A stretch of 64,000 bases of DNA from Emcibacteraceae bacterium (lineage in GTDB: Bacteria; Pseudomonadota; Alphaproteobacteria; Sphingomonadales; Emcibacteraceae): contig JAJFIR010000031.1 of assembly GCA_021774795.1 (NCBI GenBank), positions 62,001-126,000 on the forward strand, written 5' to 3'. The notes below the pieces were generated by a model. It was not told where the DNA came from. It searched no databases and saw only the letters and a program-made list of their open reading frames with translations. Positions within the stretch are counted from its first letter, which is position 1; every line of letters begins with the position of its first letter. Positions 30,522 through 39,822 of this stretch are shown here, piece after piece. The position numbers and the translations under genes are program-made.

Positions 30522-31553
30522 ATGGGGCATGTGGTCAACAGAAATAATGGTTCCAACCAACACACTTGGGATAAACGTCCGTGGACACTGGCAATAATTG
30601 CTACTGCATCTTACCCCTTTTTACTGAAGCTGTTTTCTTGGTCTATATACAAATACAATAATTTAGATAATTTAATTTATATTATGTTGGCAATTATCGC
30701 GGTTTTAATTGCAGTATCCATCCCATTTTTGACTGTTTGGGCACTTACAACAATACGAAATAAACTGCAAGCCAACACTGCCGCGATGCGCATCCTGCTA
30801 TATCTCTTTGCTGCCACTGCTCCTGTGTATATTTTAACTCTTCAAATTATGGGGTTTATTGGCATCAGCGCGTGGCATACGGGGCTATGGTGCACGTTGG
30901 TTTTAGTGATGGGATTGTTCCTAACATTGACAAACAACAATAATTCAAGACACCGAAAGACAAATTATAATTATAAAATTGTCCGTAGAATTCACGGTAT
31001 CAGCGCAATATTACTCATTTTTGGTTTTGTTGGGTTACATCTAAGCAATCATGTTTTTGCACTCGATTCAAACATATTGCATGAAGAATTTAGAGTGCTG
31101 TTCAACAGTTGGTATCAATCAGATTATGTGGAACCTGCTCTTTTCGCTCTGCTGGCAACGATGGGCATATCGGGCGTCTTAATGGCGCGACGTTACACGG
31201 GTTCGCAAGGAGACATTTTTCGTCATCTACAAATTAGTTCCGGTATATTTTTGATATTTTTCCTGTGCGCACATGTGAATGCTGTTCTCAGCGCACGGTC
31301 AATTGGCACCGAAACTGACTGGATTTTTGCAACCGGACAAAATGGATTAATTAACAGCAGTGGTATATTAATCCCTTATTATCTACTGTCTGTAGTAATG
31401 ATTATTCTTCATGCTTCCTTGGGTTTACGAACGGCGTTACTTAGTCACAAAACCAGTCCCGAAAAAGCGAACAAAGTTTTTTACGTTTTAATATCGCTGG
31501 GCGCAGCATTTTCCATAGTCATAAGTGCCGCCGTGCTTGGCCTGCGTATCTAA
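30522..31553 (+). CDS. polytopic membrane protein resembling cytochrome b
   Basis: A 343-residue protein with about nine hydrophobic helices. Histidines sit inside helices in patterns like succinate dehydrogenase cytochrome b or other heme-b anchors: RRIHGISAILLIFGFVGLHL followed by SNH, IFLIFFLCAHVNAV, and VVMIILHASLGLRT. Two-heme or one-heme binding is therefore possible (inference). The start has AAGGA seven bases upstream. The neighbours are the M20 homologue (divergent) and the OsmC gene (convergent, four-base gap), so context gives no pathway. I do not recognise an exact family. Confidence 0.65.
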   Translation: MGHVVNRNNGSNQHTWDKRPWTLAIIATASYPFLLKLFSWSIYKYNNLDNLIYIMLAIIAVLIAVSIPFLTVWALTTIRNKLQANTAAMRILLYLFAATAPVYILTLQIMGFIGISAWHTGLWCTLVLVMGLFLTLTNNNNSRHRKTNYNYKIVRRIHGISAILLIFGFVGLHLSNHVFALDSNILHEEFRVLFNSWYQSDYVEPALFALLATMGISGVLMARRYTGSQGDIFRHLQISSGIFLIFFLCAHVNAVLSARSIGTETDWIFATGQNGLINSSGILIPYYLLSVVMIILHASLGLRTALLSHKTSPEKANKVFYVLISLGAAFSIVISAAVLGLRI

Positions 31554-31557
31554 GCCG

Positions 31558-32727
31558 TCATTCATACTTACTTATTTTTATTTTGGCTTTTAGGTCAGTG
31601 CGGCAAAAAGCATGTAAAAAACAGGTTTGTTCACCCATATCAAGAACCGTTCGCACATAATCATCCTCATGTTCACTTTTAATATAGACATGGGTTTCCA
31701 CAGGGTCTGCGGCTCCGGGTTTGCCAGTGCCGCCAGAAGCGCCTCCTTTTGAGAAGTGAGTATCCTGAATCACAGTATACGACTCCAAATTTTTCTTTGA
31801 AATTTTAGCGTATCGACCTAATTGAGTCATATAGCAAAACCCTATACCGGCCGATATGTAGCTTATGGCGTTTGGTGCCCTGCCTTTTTCATCAGACAGA
31901 AAATGAAATATTGAACCATGTGGGTTATAAAGCTGCTGCTCAATCTGTTTAACACCATCATCACGAAGCGTACATATTCCGCGAATATGCAGTAGACGAT
32001 CCTGTTCGTCGGCAAGACTTGAGCCGTGACTTGAATTGGTATCTACCGTTTTTGGACTTAATCCTGCTTTTCGAATTAGATCATTTTCGCCGCCGGATTG
32101 AAGTTTTTCCATATCTGCTATTTTAACTGCGCCAAGAACATTGCCTACGGGTTTTGCTTTGCCAAGACCAATATCATTTCCGTTATGATTAAGCATGAAT
32201 AGGCTCTCTTTTTCGCCGCGCATTAAGCCGTTAAGGGGAGAAGCAGTCACAGCATCATAAACCAGACTTGTCAAAGTTTCCTTATCAGCGTCACTATCAA
32301 CTAGAGCTTCCAGATCAATATTTTTTGCGCCACCAATCATCGTGCCACGCAAAGCTGACCCTTTCATAGTGTAGTAGTTATCCTGAATTAGTCTGACATT
32401 TCCGATGCTAATTCCGCGCTGTTTTGCCAACGCCAAAACTTCATTCATGTAGGAAGAAACCATGCCAGTTGTCAGAAATGAAAGTGGGCATGGGGCAGCA
32501 TCGAAACCGTTTAGATAAGCCCCTTCATCAGATGATAATCGCCATATTACATCAGAGTTTGAACTTGCAACAATCGCTTCTTTCTGCATCACTGATAAAG
32601 AGCGTACATGTAATCTCACCGCATCACCCAAACGAACTTCCGGTGCTTTTATGGGTGAAATATCATCCGCAACCTGAAAGAAAAGAGGTTTACCGCAATC
32701 CAACAAAACATTCGGGCCATCCGACAT
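31558..32727 (-). CDS. tandem OsmC-fold protein
   Basis: A 389-residue protein that appears to hold two OsmC-like domains. The N-terminal half has the helix CPLSFLTTGMVSSYMNEVLA followed by the usual beta-strand region and SPLNGLM; the second redox Cys is absent there. The C-terminal half has ISAGIGFCYMTQLGRYAKI and, about 90 residues later, GEQTCFLHAFCR, so both OsmC-type cysteines are present. OsmC/Ohr proteins reduce organic hydroperoxides. A single OsmC domain is about 140 residues, so the length fits two copies plus a linker. It is divergent from a TetR gene with a 171-bp shared region, which may carry its control site. Confidence 0.65.
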   Translation of the reverse strand: MSDGPNVLLDCGKPLFFQVADDISPIKAPEVRLGDAVRLHVRSLSVMQKEAIVASSNSDVIWRLSSDEGAYLNGFDAAPCPLSFLTTGMVSSYMNEVLALAKQRGISIGNVRLIQDNYYTMKGSALRGTMIGGAKNIDLEALVDSDADKETLTSLVYDAVTASPLNGLMRGEKESLFMLNHNGNDIGLGKAKPVGNVLGAVKIADMEKLQSGGENDLIRKAGLSPKTVDTNSSHGSSLADEQDRLLHIRGICTLRDDGVKQIEQQLYNPHGSIFHFLSDEKGRAPNAISYISAGIGFCYMTQLGRYAKISKKNLESYTVIQDTHFSKGGASGGTGKPGAADPVETHVYIKSEHEDDYVRTVLDMGEQTCFLHAFCRTDLKAKIKISKYE

Positions 32728-32898
32728 ATGTTATCTCCATTATTTTTTGATAAACTAACCACACTATGGGTTAAAGAGCAACCAACTGTGGATAGTTAGG
32801 GCAAGAATATTAACCTAACTAATGATTGTTTAATTGAATTTATTAACCTATAATATCCTATCTATATTGTTTAGTTTATAAATTAGGACCCCTACCAT

Positions 32899-33489
32899 AT
32901 GGCCGTTCAACCAGACGAACGAAGGACAAATAATCGATTGTCAGTGCTGCTGGATGAAGCGGCCAAACAATTTGCCTCTAAAGGATACCGCGGCACGACA
33001 ATGCGGTCTATTTCTAAAAATATTAACATGCTTCCGGGATCAGTATATTATCATTTCAAATCAAAAGAAGCTCTGTTACTGGCCGTATATGAAGTAGGGG
33101 TTCAGACCATAACTGAAACTGTTAACGACGCTATCAATAATCAGGAAGAACCTTGGGATAAATTGAAAGCCGCAGTTGCGGCCCATTTAGGTGGCGTGCT
33201 CGATAAAAATAACTACGCCCGCATTATCATAAACATTCTACCTAGCGAAGTTGAAGATCTCGAAGAAAAGCTTACTGAATTACGCGACCAGTATGAGAAT
33301 ATATTCGTAAATTTAATTGACGAATTGCCTTTAAATAATGAGATAAACAGAACCATGTTTAGATTGATGTTGCTTGGTGCAATCAATTGGGCTCAGGTGT
33401 GGTACCGACCTGATACCGAAAACCCGGAAAAGATTGCAACCACTTTTATAAACTTTATGAGAAATCCGGCGGATAACAAAATAGTTTAA
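32899..33489 (+). CDS. TetR-family regulator
   Basis: A 196-residue TetR-type repressor. The helix-turn-helix is ALDEAAKQF-like at the N-terminus, with FASKGYRGTTMRSISKNI and the recognition part LPGSVYYHFKSKEALL. The C-terminal ligand-binding domain is alpha-helical. It precedes the NSS symporter by 41 bases on the same strand, followed by the leucine dehydrogenase operon, and is divergent from the OsmC gene. A role in controlling branched-chain amino-acid breakdown is inferred from position; a 6-4-6 palindrome lies at the leucine dehydrogenase promoter. Confidence 0.88.
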   Translation: MAVQPDERRTNNRLSVLLDEAAKQFASKGYRGTTMRSISKNINMLPGSVYYHFKSKEALLLAVYEVGVQTITETVNDAINNQEEPWDKLKAAVAAHLGGVLDKNNYARIIINILPSEVEDLEEKLTELRDQYENIFVNLIDELPLNNEINRTMFRLMLLGAINWAQVWYRPDTENPEKIATTFINFMRNPADNKIV

Positions 33490-33530
33490 CAGAACAAGTA
33501 ATTCAATTAGCCATTTAATGGGGATAAACA

Positions 33531-34904
33531 ATGCATGCCGATAATACTGGAGTAACATGGTCATCACGCACCGTATTTATTTTGGCAGCCGTCGGTAGTT
33601 CTGTTGGGCTGGGAAATATCTGGAAATTTCCTTATACCGCAGGTGCCAACGGCGGCTCATTGTTCGTTGTTACATATATTTTGGCGGTAATAATTATTGT
33701 TGCTCCCATTTTGACAGCGGAATTAATGCTGGGACGCCTTGGCAATCAAAGTCCGATTGACACGATGAACAAGCTTAGTACTGAATATGGCGCACATAAA
33801 GCATGGCGGATAATTGGATGGCTCGGCATAGTAATTTCATTTCTCGTCCTGAGCTATTTTTGTATGATTTCCGGGTGGACTATGGCCTATGCAATTAAAG
33901 CGGGCGAGGGTATTTTCGAAGGGGTGACCCCCACCGAAACCGGATTAATTTTTGACTCATTTCTCAGCAACCCTCTGCGACTGGTGCTATGGCACCTACT
34001 CTTTATGTGCCTTACAGCGTTTATCGTCTCCAGAGGTGTTAATAAGGGACTGGAAAAAACAGTTAGTCTTCTAATGCCGGTTTTCTTCGTTATGATTATT
34101 ATGATGGCAATCTATAGCAGTGTTGTCGGTGATTTTGGACAGGGATGGCGCTTCATGTTTGATTTTAATCTATCAGAACTTAAAGGCGATATGATTCTTA
34201 TCGCTCTTGGGCAAGCCTTTCTATCAAATAGTGTTGCTATGGCCATTATGCTGACCTACGGATCATATGCGCCTAAGAATGTCTCATTGGGAAAATCAGC
34301 ACTTGTTATAACTGGCGCAGATACAATGGTAGCGCTCACTGCGGGACTTGCTATTTTCCCGCTTGTATTTGCCTACGGCTTGGAGCCAGCAGAAGGGCCG
34401 GGTCTTATTTTCGTAACGCTCCCTATTGCTTTTGGCCAGATGCCCGGCGGCCAGTATATTGGTGTACTGTTTTTTGTATTGCTCGGGATTGCTTCCATAA
34501 CGTCAACAATTTCACTTTTAGAGCCATTTGTTTCACACCTTATCAAAAAGTTCAACCTGTCACGTCGCCGCATGGCTATCGTCGCAGGAACTTCAGCTTT
34601 TCTTATGGGGCTGTTGCCAATATTCTCGTTCAATATATGGTCAGACATATTTCCCCTCAAATGGATAGAAGGATTTGAAAGTGCCACATTCTTCGTACTG
34701 ATTGATTTAATGGTCAATAATATATTGTTACCAATCAGTGGCTTGTTAATTGCCCTTTTTGTGGGATGGAAAATTCCTGTCCTAACACTAAAAGATAATT
34801 TTAATAATGCCCCTGAATTTGTTTTTAAACTTTGGATTTTCCTTATTCGATATGCTGTACCCGTGGCACTACTCGCCATCCTCGGGTCAAATTTGATTAT
34901 CTGA
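33531..34904 (+). CDS. neurotransmitter:sodium symporter (NSS) family transporter
   Basis: Na+-coupled amino-acid importer related to LeuT and MhsT. It is 457 residues with about 11 helices. The helix 1 signature is AVGSSVGLGNIWKFPYTAGA, with the unwound glycine-rich part and the Na+ site residues, followed by NGGSLFVVTYILAV. The start has GGGGAT upstream. Position between TetR and leucine dehydrogenase suggests a hydrophobic or branched-chain amino acid as the substrate, as for LeuT; this is inference. Confidence 0.9.
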   Translation: MHADNTGVTWSSRTVFILAAVGSSVGLGNIWKFPYTAGANGGSLFVVTYILAVIIIVAPILTAELMLGRLGNQSPIDTMNKLSTEYGAHKAWRIIGWLGIVISFLVLSYFCMISGWTMAYAIKAGEGIFEGVTPTETGLIFDSFLSNPLRLVLWHLLFMCLTAFIVSRGVNKGLEKTVSLLMPVFFVMIIMMAIYSSVVGDFGQGWRFMFDFNLSELKGDMILIALGQAFLSNSVAMAIMLTYGSYAPKNVSLGKSALVITGADTMVALTAGLAIFPLVFAYGLEPAEGPGLIFVTLPIAFGQMPGGQYIGVLFFVLLGIASITSTISLLEPFVSHLIKKFNLSRRRMAIVAGTSAFLMGLLPIFSFNIWSDIFPLKWIEGFESATFFVLIDLMVNNILLPISGLLIALFVGWKIPVLTLKDNFNNAPEFVFKLWIFLIRYAVPVALLAILGSNLII

Positions 34905-34936
34905 TAAGAATATATGCCAGGGAGAATATTAAGTAC

Positions 34937-34981
34937 TTGACAGCGACTAAATATTATTGTTAAAAAAACAATCGTTTGTTT
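34937..34981 (+). promoter_or_regulatory. promoter with overlapping palindrome before leucine dehydrogenase
   Basis: A perfect -35 TTGACA lies at 34937-34942. After 17 bases comes TTAAAA (34960-34965), or, read as an extended -10, TG-T-TAAAAA. Directly downstream is the inverted repeat AAACAA-TCGT-TTGTTT (34966-34981), covering the expected start of transcription. That is a classic repressor position. The TetR protein coded 1.5 kb upstream is the natural candidate, but no identical copy of the palindrome was found at the TetR promoter itself. Confidence 0.55.
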
Positions 34982-35017
34982 AATAATAATAATACATAAT
35001 AAAAAGGATAAAACCCT

Positions 35018-36055
35018 ATGAGTGTATTTGAAGCAGCCGATTTTGATAATCATGATGAAGTCGTTTTCGTAAATGACGAAACCGTTGGTTTAAAAGCCAT
35101 TATCGCTGTGCATAACATAAATCGTGGGCCCGGCCTCGGTGGCATGCGTATGAGACCTTATAAAAATAGCAAAGAAGCATTGCAGGATGTTCTCAGGCTA
35201 TCAAAAGGGATGACCTATAAAGCTGCAATGATGGACGTTAAACTGGGAGGTGCGAAGTCAGTTGTTATTGGCGATCCGAGAAAGGATAAAACACCCGAAC
35301 TTCTTGCTGCAATGGCAGAAGCAATCGATCATTTGGGCGGCCGTTATATTGCGGGCGAAGACATTGGAACAAATCCGCTGGATATGAAAGAACTTAAAAA
35401 AGGCACTCAATATGTTAGCTGCCTTAGAGAAGAAGACGGCGGCCTGGGGGACCCGGCCCCTATAACGGCACTCGGTACCATGCATGCGATTAAAGCGGGA
35501 TTAAATCATTGCAATAATTCAGTAGATTTAAACGGTGTTCATGTCGCGGTTCAAGGTGTCGGCAATGTGGGTGAAGACGTGTGTCGTCAACTTTCAGAGG
35601 CTGGTGCGAAAATTACGATATCAGATGTATATCCGGATGTGGTTGAGCGTGTCGCAAAACAATATAATGCTGATGTCGTTGCACCGGAAGAAATTTATGA
35701 TGTAGACGCAGATGTCTTTTCCCCCTGCGCAATCGGCGCGATCGTCAACGACGACACCATTTCTCGTCTAAAAGTAAAAATCATAGCAGGGTCAGCTAAC
35801 AATCAACTGGCAACTGAAGCACACGGTCAACAGCTGGCCGAGAAAGGCATAGTTTACTTACCGGATTATGTTGCCAATGGCGGAGGCAACATTGTTTGCG
35901 CTGCTGAGTGGTATAAGGAAGGCTTCGGTGGTGTACTCGCTCAGGTGGCTAAAATCTATGATACCTGCACCGAAATACTGGAATATGCAAAGACAAACAA
36001 TACCGCAACAAATTTTGCAGCCAATAAAATTGCTGAGGAGCGATTTCAAAATTAA
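35018..36055 (+). CDS. leucine (branched-chain amino acid) dehydrogenase
   Basis: NAD-dependent oxidative deamination of leucine, valine or isoleucine to the 2-oxoacids. It is 345 residues, of the Glu/Leu/Phe/Val dehydrogenase family. The N-terminal catalytic domain has GLGGMRMRPYKNSKEALQDV, SKGMTYKAAMMDVKLGGAKS with Lys68 and the catalytic Lys80, and AGEDIGTNP. The Rossmann domain has VAVQGVGNVGEDVCRQL. Leucine dehydrogenase rather than phenylalanine dehydrogenase is favoured by the operon: the three genes that follow encode branched-chain oxoacid dehydrogenase. Its own promoter and a palindrome lie upstream; E1alpha follows after 20 bases. Confidence 0.9.
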   Translation: MSVFEAADFDNHDEVVFVNDETVGLKAIIAVHNINRGPGLGGMRMRPYKNSKEALQDVLRLSKGMTYKAAMMDVKLGGAKSVVIGDPRKDKTPELLAAMAEAIDHLGGRYIAGEDIGTNPLDMKELKKGTQYVSCLREEDGGLGDPAPITALGTMHAIKAGLNHCNNSVDLNGVHVAVQGVGNVGEDVCRQLSEAGAKITISDVYPDVVERVAKQYNADVVAPEEIYDVDADVFSPCAIGAIVNDDTISRLKVKIIAGSANNQLATEAHGQQLAEKGIVYLPDYVANGGGNIVCAAEWYKEGFGGVLAQVAKIYDTCTEILEYAKTNNTATNFAANKIAEERFQN

Positions 36056-36075
36056 ATAAAACAAGGCGTAATAAG

Positions 36076-37239
36076 ATGAGCACGCAGACTGATAAAAAAT
36101 TTACTGGTAATCCACGGGAACCGGTTCCTGTGCCGCTTTCGCGGGCAAACGAGCTTGATATTCGTCAGGTACTGGATAGCGAAGGAAATGTAAACGGAAA
36201 TATTTCAGACCCCAATTTATCAGAAGAAGAAATGCGTAAATTTTATGAGATGATGATGCTTGTGCGCGCCATCGATGATCGTGGATGGAAATTGCAACGT
36301 TCCGGTCGAATAGCATTCTGGATCCCCATTCTTGGTCAGGAGGCCGTACAGGTTGCTGTTACATGTGCGCTTGATGACCATGATTGGATCTTTCGCGCCC
36401 ACAGGGAACTCGCCGTTTGGCTTCTTCGCGGAAATTCTCTTGAAATGATGTTTGCGCAATTTTACGGTGCTGAACAGGAGCCACTTCGTGGTCGGCGCCT
36501 TCCCTGTTTAATAGGCAGTAGAGATATAAACCTGATCTCAAGCACAACCCAGGTCGGCGCTAGTTTGCCCCATGCGGTCGGCGCAGCTTGGGCTGCTAAA
36601 TTAAAAGGTGGAAAAGAAAAAGTTTTAATATTTTTTGGTGATGGTTCCGCGTCACGAGGTGAATTTCATTCAGCAATGAACTTCGCGGGCATACACCAGC
36701 CGCCCGTCATCATGGTGTGTGTGAATAACGGATGGGCTGTGACCACGCCGTTGGACCGTCAAACTGCCGTGGATAACTTCGCCTCCAAAGGTGACAGTTA
36801 CGGTGTACGGAACGTTCGGGTTGATGGCAACGATCCATTGGCTCTTTATACTGTCACAAAAGATGCACATGATAATATTGAAAAATATGGCCCTACTCTA
36901 ATCGAAGCGGTAACATTCAGGCTCGGATATCATACGTCATCCGACAACCCGGACCTCTACCGACATGAACAGGAATGTGAACTTTGGCGTCCGTGGGACC
37001 CCATCCGGCGTACCCGCCTCTATATGGAAAATAAAGGATGGTGGGACCAAAGCAAGGAAGACGCTCTTATTACCCTTCATCAGGACGAAATACAAACTGC
37101 GGTTACATCTGCCGAAGCCATGGATATACCGGGGCCGGCATCACAATTTGATGATGTGTTTGCCGAAACCAACTGGATGTTGGAAGAACAAAAAGCAAGA
37201 ATTTTGAGTGAAGTCAGCGAAGGAAGCTCCGATGACTAA
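36076..37239 (+). CDS. bkdA: branched-chain 2-oxoacid dehydrogenase E1 alpha subunit
   Basis: Thiamine-diphosphate subunit that decarboxylates 2-oxoisocaproate, 2-oxoisovalerate and 2-oxo-3-methylvalerate. The ThDP-binding motif begins with FFGDGSASRGEFHSAMNFAG and ends with CVNNGWAVTTPL. RAHRELAVWLLRG and YRVRNVRVDG-like segments (YGVRNVRVDGND) and YHTSSDNPDLYR match the branched-chain type rather than pyruvate dehydrogenase. At 387 residues it is close to the bacterial norm. The stop overlaps the E1beta start by eight bases. Confidence 0.92.
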   Translation: MSTQTDKKFTGNPREPVPVPLSRANELDIRQVLDSEGNVNGNISDPNLSEEEMRKFYEMMMLVRAIDDRGWKLQRSGRIAFWIPILGQEAVQVAVTCALDDHDWIFRAHRELAVWLLRGNSLEMMFAQFYGAEQEPLRGRRLPCLIGSRDINLISSTTQVGASLPHAVGAAWAAKLKGGKEKVLIFFGDGSASRGEFHSAMNFAGIHQPPVIMVCVNNGWAVTTPLDRQTAVDNFASKGDSYGVRNVRVDGNDPLALYTVTKDAHDNIEKYGPTLIEAVTFRLGYHTSSDNPDLYRHEQECELWRPWDPIRRTRLYMENKGWWDQSKEDALITLHQDEIQTAVTSAEAMDIPGPASQFDDVFAETNWMLEEQKARILSEVSEGSSDD

Positions 37240-38218
37240 GATGACTGTACTCGAAGCGTTAAACGCAGCAATGGCTCATGAACTTGAACATGATCCCGAT
37301 GTAGTACTTCTCGGTGAAGATATCGGTATCGCAGGCGGTATATTCAGGACAACACAAGGACTTCAAAACCGATTTGGCAAAGACCGTGTTATTGACACGC
37401 CGCTCGATGAAAAAGGCATAGCCGCGCATGCAGTGGGCATGGCTTTATACGGAATGAAGCCCGTTGTAGAGATTCAGTTTTCCGGGTTTATCCATGATTG
37501 TATCGAACAAGTTATGTTTTGCGGCGCAAAATACCGATGGGTATTGGGCGGGGAATATTCGGTTCCCATGACAATAAGGGCTCCTTCATTTGGTGGTATT
37601 ATGGGTGGAATATGGCATTCACATAGCCCTGAGTCATATTTCGCCCATGGCAGCGGCATTAAAATCATTGCTCCCAACACGCCGCAAGACGCCTACAGTA
37701 TGCTTATTGCAGCAATCCGCGATCCCGACCCTGTTTTGGTTTTAGAACCTGTTCCTCTTTACCGGACTCTACGTGGAGAAGTAGATGTTGATTTGCCGGT
37801 TCCAGAAATTGGAAAAGCAGAAATCAAAAGACCCGGTGCGGATGTTACTGCTCTTGTCTATGGGCCGCTGACCCATAAAACTGTGGAAGTCGCCGAAAGT
37901 CTTAGCAAGGAAAAAAATATTGATGTCGAAGTTATTGATCTTAAATCACTAATACCGTTTGACATTGATACCATCATAAGTTCAGTCGAAAAGACTGGCA
38001 AACTTGTCATCATCCACGAAGCGTCCCAAACCATGGGATTTGGAGCGGAAATTGCGGCTTCAGTGCAATCAAAAGCGTTCGGTTACCTTGAAGCGCCAAT
38101 AGACAGAGTGTGTGCGCCGGATGTCCCGCATTCTTACAGGGTTGGCGACGAATTTTATATCCCCAATAAAGACCGGATTCGTGCCGGAATTATCAAAACA
38201 ATGGAGGCCGTATATTAA
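37232..38218 (+). CDS. bkdB: branched-chain 2-oxoacid dehydrogenase E1 beta subunit
   Basis: Second half of the E1 heterotetramer, contributing the pyrimidine end of the ThDP site. It is 328 residues from ATG 37232, with AGGAAG upstream. Visible motifs include VVLLGEDIGIAGGIFRTTQG followed by LQNRFG, RVIDTPLDEKGIAAHAVGMA, and the C-terminal HEASQTMGFGAEIAASVQ and DVPHSYRVGDEFYIPNKDRI. The frame is open upstream to 37208, but the coupled ATG has the better site. The last base of its stop is shared with the E2 start. Confidence 0.92.
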   Translation: MTKMTVLEALNAAMAHELEHDPDVVLLGEDIGIAGGIFRTTQGLQNRFGKDRVIDTPLDEKGIAAHAVGMALYGMKPVVEIQFSGFIHDCIEQVMFCGAKYRWVLGGEYSVPMTIRAPSFGGIMGGIWHSHSPESYFAHGSGIKIIAPNTPQDAYSMLIAAIRDPDPVLVLEPVPLYRTLRGEVDVDLPVPEIGKAEIKRPGADVTALVYGPLTHKTVEVAESLSKEKNIDVEVIDLKSLIPFDIDTIISSVEKTGKLVIIHEASQTMGFGAEIAASVQSKAFGYLEAPIDRVCAPDVPHSYRVGDEFYIPNKDRIRAGIIKTMEAVY

Positions 38219-39366
38219 TGTTTGATTTTAAGTTACCCGATATCGGAGAAGGTCTCGCAGAAGCCGAAATCATTGACTGGACAATAGAAAAAGGCCAAAC
38301 AGTCAAGGAAGGCGATATAGTTGCCGAGATAAGCACTGATAAGGTCACCGTTGAGCTTACCTCCCCCAGAGACGGTAAGATAGCAGAAATTTGCGCTGAA
38401 ATTGGCAATATAATAGAAGTAGGGACCGTCATTTTACGCATTGACGAGCAAAGCACATCTGAAGGCAATGCAAAAAAAACTGCCCCCAACCAAGATAATA
38501 TTGAAAAATTACAATCAACAAATAAACCTGTAACAAAAACACCCAAAGTTAGAACCTCACCAGCAGTTCGGCGTTTTGCATCAGAAAACAACGTTGATTT
38601 AGCAGATGTCGTTGGGTCTGGCCCGGATGGGATGATTGTTAAGAAAGATATCGTCAATGTTCTTCAAAAAAATAATAACAATACTGATCGGAAAACTAGT
38701 GAAAAACGAATAAAATTAACAGGTGCTGGGCTCAGTGCTGCTCAGAATATTTCAAAAGCAGCAAATATTATGGCGACAACATCTATTTCATTTGATGTTG
38801 ATGCAGATAATCTTGCTACCGCGACCAACAATAAATCACCTTTGTCAATCATAGCTTTATGCCTTAGGGAAGCTCTAATAAAACATCCTAAATTCAATGC
38901 AACAATCGACGAAGAAAATAATGAGCTTGTTCTAGGAAACGATATTAATTTAGGCCTGGCTGTTACCGCAAACAACCAGTTGCTCGTTCCTGTAATTGGA
39001 AAGTTAAACGAAAAAAATGCCGCCGATGCCAAGGCCGCTATTGATGATATCACAAAACGTGCCCGCGACGACAAACTTGATCCAAAAGAAATGCGCGGCA
39101 GCACCTTCACTCTTTCCAGCACCGGTGGCATAGAAGGCATAACCACAACTTCAACAACCCCGATTATAAATCACCCCAATGTTGCTATATTGTGGGTTTC
39201 ACGTTTCACGGACCGCCCGTGGGTTAAAGACGGTCAACTGACGGTCGCTAAAGTAATGTCCTGTACGCTAGGGTTTGATCATCGTTATCTACATGGTTCG
39301 GATGGGTTTGCCTTCATAAATGATTTTGAACAATTATTACAAAGTCCAAACTCGGTTCTAAATTAA
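38218..39366 (+). CDS. bkdC: E2 component (dihydrolipoyl acyltransferase) with a His in the DHxxxDG motif
   Basis: Core subunit of the complex, moving the acyl group from E1 to CoA. The lipoyl domain covers residues 1-77, with the lipoylated Lys in EISTDKVTVEL. The peripheral-subunit-binding domain is around 103-140 (TSPAVRRFASENNVDLADVV). The catalytic domain follows from about 165. The usual active-site DHRxxDG is DHRYLHG here: the His is kept, but the Asp is replaced by His. Overall length (382) is slightly short. Activity with this change is uncertain. It starts one base inside the E1beta stop; the small mutase subunit follows after 13 bases. E3 is not in the window. Confidence 0.88.
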   Translation: MFDFKLPDIGEGLAEAEIIDWTIEKGQTVKEGDIVAEISTDKVTVELTSPRDGKIAEICAEIGNIIEVGTVILRIDEQSTSEGNAKKTAPNQDNIEKLQSTNKPVTKTPKVRTSPAVRRFASENNVDLADVVGSGPDGMIVKKDIVNVLQKNNNNTDRKTSEKRIKLTGAGLSAAQNISKAANIMATTSISFDVDADNLATATNNKSPLSIIALCLREALIKHPKFNATIDEENNELVLGNDINLGLAVTANNQLLVPVIGKLNEKNAADAKAAIDDITKRARDDKLDPKEMRGSTFTLSSTGGIEGITTTSTTPIINHPNVAILWVSRFTDRPWVKDGQLTVAKVMSCTLGFDHRYLHGSDGFAFINDFEQLLQSPNSVLN

Positions 39367-39379
39367 AATTGAGAAAATT

Positions 39380-39820
39380 ATGAGTAAAAAGAACTTAAAA
39401 TACCCAGCCCGCGTGTTGGTCACAAAAATAGGACTAGACGGGCACGACCGCGGTAGCCGCATCGTCGCGGCTTATCTTCGTGACGCGGGAATGGAAGTGA
39501 TTTACACGCCCCCTTGGCAGGCAATTGATTCTATTGTGACTTTGGCACTACAGGAAGACATTGACGTGATCGGATTAAGTTCTTTGGCTACGGACCATCT
39601 GATTGTTCCTGATTTAATGAAGTCTCTTAAAGCAGCAAATTTAGACCATATTAAAGTTATTATCGGTGGAATAATCCCTGAATGCGAGCATGGGATGCTG
39701 AGGGAAGCGGGCGTGGGAGAAATCTTTGAACCCGGCGCACAGCGGGAGGAAATTGTCGATTGTGTTGCAGCACTAGCCGCAAAAGCCAGGCAGGTTAAAC
39801 AGGAATTCGAAGGAGTTTAG
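39380..39820 (+). CDS. cobalamin-binding small subunit of an acyl-CoA mutase
   Basis: A 146-residue stand-alone B12-binding domain. The cobalt-ligand signature DxHxxG is present as [11 protein letters not shown] (His22), followed by the usual GLSSL and IIGGIIP loops that hold the nucleotide tail. It corresponds to the small subunit of two-part mutases such as isobutyryl-CoA mutase (IcmB) or 2-hydroxyisobutyryl-CoA mutase (HcmB). The large subunit follows three bases later, so together they should form the holoenzyme with adenosylcobalamin. Confidence 0.92.
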   Translation: MSKKNLKYPARVLVTKIGLDGHDRGSRIVAAYLRDAGMEVIYTPPWQAIDSIVTLALQEDIDVIGLSSLATDHLIVPDLMKSLKAANLDHIKVIIGGIIPECEHGMLREAGVGEIFEPGAQREEIVDCVAALAAKARQVKQEFEGV

Positions 39821-39822
39821 CA

